Positions 1 through 5,858 of a stretch of 11,655 nt of DNA are shown one piece after another. Source of the stretch: Frankia sp. (GTDB lineage Bacteria > Actinomycetota > Actinomycetes > Frankiales > Frankiaceae); the NCBI GenBank assembly GCA_019689615.1, contig JADGHD010000094.1, positions 1-11,655 of the forward strand, read 5' to 3'. Under the pieces are notes generated by a model. That model was not told where the DNA came from. It worked only from the letters and a program-made list of their open reading frames with translations, and ran no database searches. Positions within the stretch are counted from its first letter, which is position 1, and the number at the start of each line of letters is the position of its first letter. The translations under genes were made by a program, and so were the position numbers.

Positions 1-340
1 GCGCGGAGATGTCTAAACCCCCCCGCCCCCGCCGCGGGGGGGGGGGGGGGGCGCGGCGCCGGGCCGCCCCGATCCGCACCGGGTGCAGGTCCCGGACCCG
101 GACCTCGACGGTGCCGTCCGGCAGAATGGTCGCGTCCACGGTCGCGGGGGTGCCCGCGTGGACCACCACATTGGTGACCAGCTCCGTCACGAGGAGCAGC
201 GCGGAGTCCAGCGTGTCTGGGTCGACCGTTGCGCCCAGAGCGGACAGCAGGAATCTGCGGGCAGAACGGGGTGACTCCGCGGCGGGCGGCAATGTGATGG
301 TGTGGTGAGGTCGCCGTCCATCCAGCGCTGCACCGTCCAT
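1..340 (-). CDS. RsbW-like HATPase_c_2 anti-sigma-type kinase (5' part, runs off window)
   Basis: Reading leftward from the ATG at 338-340 gives 113 codons open to the window edge. The translation carries a Bergerat-fold N-box: TELVTNVVVHAGTP, with Glu53, Asn57 and His61 (E-x3-N-x3-H), followed by a beta strand ending VRVRD with Asp84. This is the pattern of the short RsbW/SpoIIAB-like ATP-binding proteins common in actinobacteria, which phosphorylate anti-sigma-factor antagonists or bind sigma factors in the cytoplasm. The C-terminal part (G1/G2 boxes) lies mostly outside the window. A purine-rich AGGAGA on the minus strand about 11 nt upstream supports the start. The reading frame crosses a run of 16 G (36-51) encoding an Ala-Pro5 stretch, which is unusual inside such a domain; losing one G would bring the TAG at 13-15 into frame. 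The gene is divergent from the hybrid kinase, with 114 bp between the starts. The fold is clear; target and full length are unknown. Confidence 0.78.
   Translation of the reverse strand, partial: MDGAALDGRRPHHTITLPPAAESPRSARRFLLSALGATVDPDTLDSALLLVTELVTNVVVHAGTPATVDATILPDGTVEVRVRDLHPVRIGAARRRAPPPPPRRGRGGLDISA
36..51. repeat. 16-nt poly-G homopolymer inside a coding region
   Basis: Sixteen consecutive G on the plus strand (C on the coding strand of the leftward gene), preceded by two poly-C blocks (18-24 and 26-30). Tracts of this length are prone to replication slippage and to sequencing error. Here it decides the reading frame of the RsbW-like gene. Confidence 0.95.
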
Positions 341-454
341 GTCGGTCAGTCTCTCCTGTGATGTCCTCGCTAAGGCGGATACTGGCGCCGGGTGTGACCA
401 GCCGAGGGACGATAAGCCACCTCCGGTGTGCTTCCGTAGACCCCGAGGAGACAG
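341..454. promoter_or_regulatory. Divergent intergenic region between RsbW-like gene and hybrid kinase
   Basis: This 114-bp gap must hold the start signals of both divergent genes. A Shine-Dalgarno GAGGAG at 445-450 precedes the kinase ATG at 455 by 4 nt, and an AGGAGA on the minus strand serves the leftward gene. I see no -10/-35 pair convincing enough to place and no clear operator. Confidence 0.5.
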
Positions 455-3400
455 ATGAGCCTCGACCGTGACCAGGATGCACCGGACATGCGCCGAGACG
501 GCGCCCAGCCCGCCCCCACTGTGCGCGCCAAGTCGACCAACGGCAGGCGAGGCAACGCCGAGACCACGCGCGGCCGGCGCTCCGCCCAGGCCGTGCTGGA
601 GCCGGACGACGGGGCCGAGGGCCTGCTCGCCGATGTCCTCGCTGGCCTGAGCAAGCTCTGCGACGGCGACTTCACGGTACGGCTCGGGCCCCGGCCCGGG
701 CTCGCCGGCGAGGTCGCCCGCCGGTTCGACGAGCTGGCGGCGATGCAGCAACGGCACACCCAGGAGCTGGAGCGGGTAAGCAACATCATCCGCCGCGAGG
801 GGCTGCTCACCGAGCGGATGTCGGACCTCGGCGGGCGCGGCGGCTGGCAGAACATCACCCGGTCGGTGAACTCGCTGATCGACGACCTCGCCCGGCCGAC
901 CCACGAGGTGGGGCGGGTCATCGCCGCGGTGGCCCAGGGCGACCTGTCCCAGCACATGCCGCTGGAGATCGGCGGCCAGCCGGTGCGCGGCGAGTTCCTC
1001 CGGATCGGCACCACCGTCAACACCATGGTGGACCAGCTCTCGTCGTTCGCCGACGAGGTCACCAGGGTGGCGCTGGAGGTCGGCAGCGAGGGCAAGCTCG
1101 GCGGCCAGGCCAGGGTCAAGGACGTCTCCGGCGTCTGGCGGGATCTGACCGAGTCCGTGAACTCGATGGCCGGCAACCTCACGTCCCAGGTCCGCAACAT
1201 CGCCCAGGTCACGAAGGCGGTCGCGGACGGCGACCTGTCCCAGAAGATCACGGTTCCGGCGCAGGGCGAGATCGCCGAGCTCAAGCAGACCGTGAACACG
1301 ATGGTCGACCAGCTCGCCACGTTCGCCGACGAGGTCACCCGGGTCGCCAGGGAGGTCGGCACCGAGGGCAAGCTCGGCGGCCAGGCCCAGGTCAAGGGCG
1401 TCTCCGGGGTGTGGCGCGACCTCACCGACTCGGTGAACGTCATGGCGGGCAACCTGACCACCCAGGTCCGCGGCATCGCGGAGGTGGCGGACGCGGTCGC
1501 CCGGGGCGACCTCACCCGTCAGATCAGCATCGACGCCCGCGGCGAGGTCGCGAGCCTGGCGCACACGCTGAACACGATGGTCGACCAGCTGTCCTCGTTC
1601 GCCGACGAGGTAACCCGGGTCGCCTGGGAGGTGGGCACCGAGGGCAACCTGGGCGGCCAGGCCCACGTCCGCGGGGTCTCCGGCGTCTGGCGCGACCTCA
1701 CCGAGTCCGTCAACTCCATGGCCGGCAACCTGACCTCGCAGGTCCGCAACATCGCGCTGGTGGCCAAGGCGGTGGCGGGCGGCGACCTCTCCCAGAAGAT
1801 CACGGTCGCCGCCCAGGGTGAGATCCAGGAGCTCAAGGACACCCTGAACACGATGGTCGACCAGCTGTCCTCGTTCGCCGACGAGGTCACCCGGGTGGCC
1901 CGCGAGGTGGGCACCGAGGGCAACCTGGGCGGCCAGGCCCACGTCCGCGGGGTCTCCGGCGTCTGGCGCGACCTCACCGAGTCCGTCAACTCCATGGCCG
2001 GCAACCTGACCACCCAGGTCCGCAACATCGCGCTGGTCACGACCGCGGTAGCCAAGGGCGACCTGTCGCAGAAGATCACGGTTCCGGCGCAGGGCGAGAT
2101 CGCGCTGCTCAAGGACACCGTGAACACCATGGTCGGCCAGCTCTCCTCGTTCGCGGACGAGGTCACCCGGGTCGCCAGGGAGGTCGGCGTCGAGGGCAAG
2201 CTCGGCGGCCAGGCCAAGGTCGACGGGGTCGCCGGCGTCTGGCGGGACCTGACGGACAGCGTCAACCAGCTCGCCGCGACGCTGACCATCCAGCTGCGCG
2301 CGATCGGCGACGTGTCCACCGCGGTCACCCGCGGCGACCTGACCAGGTCCATCACGGTCGAGGCCGAGGGCGAGGTCGCCGAGCTCAAGGACAACATCAA
2401 CCAGATGATCGCCAGGCTCCGGGAGACCACGGAGCGCAACGCCCAGCAGGACTGGCTGAAGTCCAACCTGGCCCGGATCGGCGGCAAGATGCAGGGCCAG
2501 CGCGACCTGTACGCCGTCTGCCAGATGATCATCTCGGAGATGACGCCGACCGTCGGCGCCCAGCAGGGCACGGTCTACCTGCTCGACTTCATCGAGGGCG
2601 ACAAGCTGCGCTACGTGGCCGGCTACGGCTCGGTCCCGCGCCGCCGCTCGGACGGCACCTTCCTGTTCGGCGAGGGCCTGATCGGCCAGGCCGCGGTGGA
2701 GAAGACCCGGATCCGGGTGGAGAAGGTGCCCGCCGGCTACCTCAACATCCGCAGCGGGCTCGGCTCGGCGCCGCCGTGCGACCTGGTCGTCGTGCCGGTG
2801 CTGTTCGAGAACCAGGTGCTCGGCGTGATCGAGCTGGCCTCGTTCACCCCGTTCTCCGACCTGCACCTGACCCTGATCGAGCAGCTCGTCGACACGATCG
2901 GCGTCGTGCTCAACACGATCATGGCCAACGCCCGGACGGAGGAGCTGCTGGCGCAGTCCCAGCGGCTGACCCAGGAGCTGCGGTCGCAGTCGGTCGAGCT
3001 GCAGCGGACCAACGCCGAGCTGGAGGACAAGGCGGCCCAGCTCGAGGAGAAGAACCGGGAGATCGAGCTCGCGCGGCTCACCCTGGAGGAGCGCGCCGAG
3101 CAGCTGGCGCAGTCGTCGCAGTACAAGTCCGAGTTCCTGGCCAACATGAGCCACGAGCTGCGGACGCCGCTGAACAGCCTGCTCATCCTCGCCAAGCTGC
3201 TGGCGGACAACCCGGAGAACAACCTCACCGCGAAGCAGGTCAACTTCGCCAAGACGATCTACGCGGCCGGCTCCGAGCTGCTCGGCCTGATCAACGACAT
3301 CCTCGACTGGTCGAAGGTCGAGGCCGGGAAGATGGCCGTCGAGCCGACGACCGTGCGCACCGAGGCGCTGTGCGACGCCGTCGCCCAGGCGTTCCGGCCG

Positions 3401-4567
3401 ATCGTCGAGCAGAACGGGCTCGACTTCGTGGTCACCGTCGCCGCGGACGTGCCCGAGGAGTTCGTCACCGACGAGCAGCGCATCCAGCAGGTGCTGCGCA
3501 ACCTGCTGTCGAACGCGGTCAAGTTCACCGAGCGTGGCGCCGTCCGACTGGACGTCACGGTCGCCTCGCCGGACGTGCCGTTCATCGTGCCGAGCCTGCG
3601 CTCGGCGCCGACCGTGCTGTCGTTCGCCGTCTCCGACACCGGCATCGGGATCCCGCCCGACAAGCAGCGCATGATCTTCGAGGCGTTCCAGCAGGCCGAC
3701 GGCACCACCTCGCGCCGCTACGGCGGCACCGGGCTGGGGCTGTCGATCAGCAAGGAGATCGCCCGGCTGCTCGGCGGCTCGATCGGGGTGTCGAGCGCGG
3801 TCGACCGGGGCAGCACGTTCACCCTCTACGTCCCGTCGGTCCTGCCGCCCGACCAGCAGCCGGCCGAGGGCACACCCGGTGAGCCGGACGACGTGCTGAT
3901 CATCCACGCGGACGAGGGCCCGCGCCGCCCGGCGACGCCGGCCAGCGAGCTGCCCCCGGCACGCTCGGCCCGCTCCACGGCCACGGAGCGGCCCGCCGGC
4001 GCCGGCGACCTCCAGGAGACCACCCGGCCCGGCACCGGCGACGTGGCCGTCGTCCCCGACCTCCCGGAGCCCGGGGTCGGCAAGGCGCCGGGCGAGCGCG
4101 GCGGGACGAGCGCGCCGCAGCCCGGCCGGACGCCGTTCCTCACCGAGCCGGCCCGACCGCTGCGGGAGCCCGTGCCGGACGAGACCGACCCGCTGCAGGG
4201 CGCGACGGTCCTGGTCGTCGACGACGACGTGCGCAATGTGTTCGCGCTCACCAGCGCGCTGGAGATGTTCGGCATGCGGGTGCAGTACGCGGACAACGGC
4301 CACGACGCCGTCAAGCTCCTGCAGCAGGGCAAGGCGACAATCGATCTGGTGCTGATGGACGTCATGCTGCCGGGTATGGACGGCAACGAGACGACCTCGG
4401 TGATCCGGGCGATGCCGGCCTTCACGAACCTGCCGATCCTGGTACTGACGGCCCAGGCCATGCCGGGCGAGCGGGAGAAGAGCCTCGCCGCCGGGGCGAC
4501 GGACTACATCACCAAGCCGGTCGATCTCGACCACCTGCTCGGGGTGATGCGAGCACACCTGCGCTAG
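455..4567 (+). CDS. osaA: Poly-HAMP hybrid sensor histidine kinase, OsaA/Nik1 type
   Basis: A 1370-residue cytoplasmic hybrid histidine kinase. Order: polar N-terminus (1-60) with no signal peptide or membrane segment; a divergent HAMP region (about 60-188); five HAMP units of exactly 92 residues starting at 189, 281, 373, 465 and 557, each opening NTMV-[DG]-QL; a last half-unit from 649; GAF domain (about 684-820); coiled coil (about 826-888); HisKA with FLANMSHELRTPLN and phospho-acceptor His900; HATPase with N-box Asn1020, G1 DTGIGIPP from Asp1061 and G2 YGGTGLGL from Tyr1089; a Pro/Ala-rich linker (about 1115-1250); receiver with acidic Asp1256-1258, phospho-acceptor Asp1302, Thr1332 and Lys1354. 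All catalytic residues are present. The 92-residue periodicity is that of fungal group III kinases (Nik1/Os-1) and of Streptomyces OsaA, an osmoadaptation kinase encoded beside OsaB; the next gene here is OsaB-like. The symbol rests on domain order and neighbourhood. GAGGAG 4 nt upstream supports the ATG. The stimulus is not visible. Confidence 0.93.
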   Translation: MSLDRDQDAPDMRRDGAQPAPTVRAKSTNGRRGNAETTRGRRSAQAVLEPDDGAEGLLADVLAGLSKLCDGDFTVRLGPRPGLAGEVARRFDELAAMQQRHTQELERVSNIIRREGLLTERMSDLGGRGGWQNITRSVNSLIDDLARPTHEVGRVIAAVAQGDLSQHMPLEIGGQPVRGEFLRIGTTVNTMVDQLSSFADEVTRVALEVGSEGKLGGQARVKDVSGVWRDLTESVNSMAGNLTSQVRNIAQVTKAVADGDLSQKITVPAQGEIAELKQTVNTMVDQLATFADEVTRVAREVGTEGKLGGQAQVKGVSGVWRDLTDSVNVMAGNLTTQVRGIAEVADAVARGDLTRQISIDARGEVASLAHTLNTMVDQLSSFADEVTRVAWEVGTEGNLGGQAHVRGVSGVWRDLTESVNSMAGNLTSQVRNIALVAKAVAGGDLSQKITVAAQGEIQELKDTLNTMVDQLSSFADEVTRVAREVGTEGNLGGQAHVRGVSGVWRDLTESVNSMAGNLTTQVRNIALVTTAVAKGDLSQKITVPAQGEIALLKDTVNTMVGQLSSFADEVTRVAREVGVEGKLGGQAKVDGVAGVWRDLTDSVNQLAATLTIQLRAIGDVSTAVTRGDLTRSITVEAEGEVAELKDNINQMIARLRETTERNAQQDWLKSNLARIGGKMQGQRDLYAVCQMIISEMTPTVGAQQGTVYLLDFIEGDKLRYVAGYGSVPRRRSDGTFLFGEGLIGQAAVEKTRIRVEKVPAGYLNIRSGLGSAPPCDLVVVPVLFENQVLGVIELASFTPFSDLHLTLIEQLVDTIGVVLNTIMANARTEELLAQSQRLTQELRSQSVELQRTNAELEDKAAQLEEKNREIELARLTLEERAEQLAQSSQYKSEFLANMSHELRTPLNSLLILAKLLADNPENNLTAKQVNFAKTIYAAGSELLGLINDILDWSKVEAGKMAVEPTTVRTEALCDAVAQAFRPIVEQNGLDFVVTVAADVPEEFVTDEQRIQQVLRNLLSNAVKFTERGAVRLDVTVASPDVPFIVPSLRSAPTVLSFAVSDTGIGIPPDKQRMIFEAFQQADGTTSRRYGGTGLGLSISKEIARLLGGSIGVSSAVDRGSTFTLYVPSVLPPDQQPAEGTPGEPDDVLIIHADEGPRRPATPASELPPARSARSTATERPAGAGDLQETTRPGTGDVAVVPDLPEPGVGKAPGERGGTSAPQPGRTPFLTEPARPLREPVPDETDPLQGATVLVVDDDVRNVFALTSALEMFGMRVQYADNGHDAVKLLQQGKATIDLVLMDVMLPGMDGNETTSVIRAMPAFTNLPILVLTAQAMPGEREKSLAAGATDYITKPVDLDHLLGVMRAHLR
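743..2398 (+). repeat. 276-bp tandem repeats encoding 92-residue HAMP units
   Basis: Five in-phase 276-bp units start at 1019, 1295, 1571, 1847 and 2123, with a diverged unit before them (743-1018) and a half-unit after 2399. The period is exact, with no indels between units. The third and fourth units are nearly identical in DNA: a 108-nt block at 1628-1735 recurs unchanged at 1904-2011. Confidence 0.93.
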
Positions 4568-4810
4568 GCGGCCGGCGCGCCAGCCCGCGGCGCGCTGAGA
4601 GCCCTTGGCGCCCGCCCAGCGGCGGAATCACCCGAAGAGGTGCGATCATGTGCCTTGTCCGGGCCGGGTAGCGGCCCTCCGGCGCCAATGCCTGGGGCCG
4701 GTGGACAGGCGCGGGCGCCCATCGGGGATGGTGGGAGATGTCGGCGCGTGCGGGCGGCTTCTGCGGCCATGGCGGGCGGACCGGTGACGAGCGAGGAGGA
4801 GGGAAGGCGG
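4568..4810 (+). promoter_or_regulatory. Gap between hybrid kinase and OsaB-like regulator
   Basis: This 243-bp gap is large enough for a promoter of its own. Besides the hairpin near 4573-4597 it holds a 7-codon ORF (ATG 4648, stop TAG 4669-4671, peptide MCLVRAG) preceded by AAGAGG. I cannot place a promoter. The regulator may be co-transcribed with the kinase or expressed separately. Confidence 0.35.
4573..4597 (+). terminator. GC hairpin just after the hybrid kinase stop
   Basis: GCGCGC at 4575-4580 and 4590-4595 can pair around a 9-nt loop, extended by one G-U and one C-G pair, 6 nt after the stop codon. There is no T-run, so an intrinsic terminator or attenuator is only possible; GC-rich DNA yields such hairpins by chance. 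Confidence 0.25.
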
Positions 4811-5458
4811 GTGACCGAGCGGACCGGCGGTCCTGTCGACACCGGGGACGGGCCGAGCACGGAGCGGCCGCGCAGCAAGATCCTGCTGGTCGACGACCGG
4901 CCCGACAACCTCATGGCGTTGGAGGCGATTCTCGCCTCCCTCGACCAGGACCTGGTCACCGCCCAGTCCGGCGAGGAAGCGCTCAAGCGGCTGCTGGTCG
5001 ACGACTTCGCGGTGATCCTGCTGGACGTCCAGATGCCGGGAATGGACGGTTTCGAGACCGCCCACCGGATCAAGCAACGTGGGCGGACGAGGGACACTCC
5101 GATCATCTTCCTGACCGCGATTGACCGGGAACCACACCACGCGTTCCGCGGTTACGCGGTCGGGGCTGTCGACTACATCGCGAAGCCATTTGACCCGTGG
5201 CTGCTGCGGGCGAAGGTCAGCGTGTTCGTGGAGCTGTTCGAGAAGAACGAGCGGCTCGGCGAGCTGGTGCACCAACGCGGCAAGGACGTCGACCTGCTCA
5301 ACGAGGTGGCCGAGCGGCTGATCGCCCTGGACGTGCTGCTGGAGGGGGCGCGGCACACCTCCCCCGAGGAGATCATCGCGGCCGCCGGCGCCGAGGTCCG
5401 CGGCCTCGTCGCCCGGCTGCGCCCGTTCGCGAAGTCCGCCTCGGCCGGGCGTTCCTGA
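4811..5458 (+). CDS. osaB: OsaB-like response regulator: receiver plus C-terminal coiled coil
   Basis: From GTG 4811 this is 215 residues. A CheY-like receiver (about 22-145) has acidic Asp28/Asp29 in KILLVDDRPDN, phospho-acceptor Asp72 in LLDVQMPGMDG, Thr102 in FLTA and Lys125 in AKPFDP, so it should be phosphorylatable. The remainder (about 140-205) is helical and heptad-like, with no helix-turn-helix, GGDEF or other output domain. That is the layout of Streptomyces OsaB, needed for growth under hyperosmotic stress, and it follows an OsaA-like kinase as in Streptomyces. Output is therefore probably through protein-protein contact. Start choice: GTG 4811 follows the purine-rich GGAGGAGGGAAGG and lies a short distance before the receiver; GTG 4784 or ATG 4769 are in-frame alternatives with poorer ribosome sites. 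The symbol is assigned by domain layout and neighbourhood. Confidence 0.88.
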   Translation: MTERTGGPVDTGDGPSTERPRSKILLVDDRPDNLMALEAILASLDQDLVTAQSGEEALKRLLVDDFAVILLDVQMPGMDGFETAHRIKQRGRTRDTPIIFLTAIDREPHHAFRGYAVGAVDYIAKPFDPWLLRAKVSVFVELFEKNERLGELVHQRGKDVDLLNEVAERLIALDVLLEGARHTSPEEIIAAAGAEVRGLVARLRPFAKSASAGRS

Positions 5459-5516
5459 GGCGCGCCCGCCGGGTCCGCCGCCGCCCTGAGGCGCGTCCGC
5501 CGGGTCCGCCGCCGCG
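5455..5516 (+). repeat. Two tandem 31-bp copies spanning the regulator stop codon
   Basis: The 31-nt unit at 5455-5485 is repeated directly at 5486-5516 with two mismatches (C to T at position 11 and the last base). The first copy contains the TGA stop of the OsaB-like gene, so the second carries an out-of-use duplicate of the same stop context. It looks like a recent slippage or duplication event. Confidence 0.85.
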
Positions 5517-5854
5517 CGGATCGACCAGAACCGGCGGGAGGTCGCGGGCAGCCGCCGGCCCGGCCGACCCACCACGGCCGCGGCTGTGGGGCGGCCCGGG
5601 CGGCGGGCCGGGCCGGTCTCGCCCCGTTGGCCCCGCGGCGGGCCGCGCTCGTTTCGCGCACGAATGGGCAATGAGTCCGCGAACGCGTGTCCACCTGTTA
5701 CCCGGCTGGTACCCGCGCGGTATTCGGTGCGGATAGCATCCGGGCTCCGGATATCTGCTCGGCACGCCCTCCTGGCAGCGCGAGACAGTGCAGAAGCCGG
5801 CTGACTTCCCGCCTTCCTGGAGGTTGCCCGCGTGGCCGTCCCAGCCGAACTCGC
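5459..5854 (+). other. Non-coding interval between the regulator and the WD40 kinase gene
   Basis: These 396 bp contain no open frame with coding character. From left to right: the tandem 31-bp duplication, a GC-rich inverted repeat (5555-5616), a less GC-biased stretch (about 5640-5800) that probably holds the kinase promoter, then a Shine-Dalgarno and 8-codon mini-ORF. GGATAGCAT near 5731-5739 could be a -10 element but has no good -35 partner. Confidence 0.55.
5555..5616 (+). terminator. 11-bp inverted repeat, possible terminator of the kinase/regulator unit
   Basis: CCGGCCCGGCC at 5555-5565 is the exact reverse complement of GGCCGGGCCGG at 5606-5616. The 40-nt loop holds a second potential stem (CCCAC 5568-5572 with GTGGG 5586-5590) around the palindrome GCCGCGGC. 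There is no T-tract. A terminator role is plausible from the position, but chance pairing is likely in such GC-rich DNA. Confidence 0.3.
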
Positions 5855-5858
5855 GTGA
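5832..5858 (+). CDS. 8-codon leader ORF overlapping the WD40 kinase start
   Basis: A textbook ribosome site GGAGG (5819-5823) lies 8 nt before GTG 5832, which opens the 8-codon frame MAVPAELA ending at TGA 5856-5858. That stop overlaps the GTG start of the kinase gene (5855-5857) as GTGA. The kinase start itself has no Shine-Dalgarno at normal distance. The arrangement suggests translational coupling by a mini-ORF. The alternative is a single-base sequence error, with the true protein starting at 5832. Confidence 0.45.
   Translation: MAVPAELA

Noticed and set aside
1019..2398. The regular 276-bp repeats as a CRISPR array or satellite DNA
   Set aside because: The units are fully coding, in frame and match HAMP domains, with no repeat-spacer structure.
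370..2571. Long open frames on the minus strand opposite the HAMP array
   Set aside because: They are antisense shadows caused by GC-biased codon positions; they show Ser/Arg/Thr-rich repeats mirroring the HAMP units and no domain motif.
4640..4810. Upstream extension of the OsaB-like regulator to GTG 4640
   Set aside because: The added residues are low-complexity Gly/Pro/Ala, and a strong purine-rich site directly precedes GTG 4811.
5671..5736. A 21-codon ORF with a rare TTA codon (ATG 5671), possibly a bldA-type target
   Set aside because: It has no ribosome site and lies in non-coding DNA; one TTA in a short chance frame is not evidence of regulation.
5701..5740. TACCC direct repeats (TTACCCGGCTGGTACCCGC) upstream of the kinase gene as a regulator site
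   Set aside because: The repeats are short, GC-rich and match no operator I can name. They are not strong enough to report as a feature.
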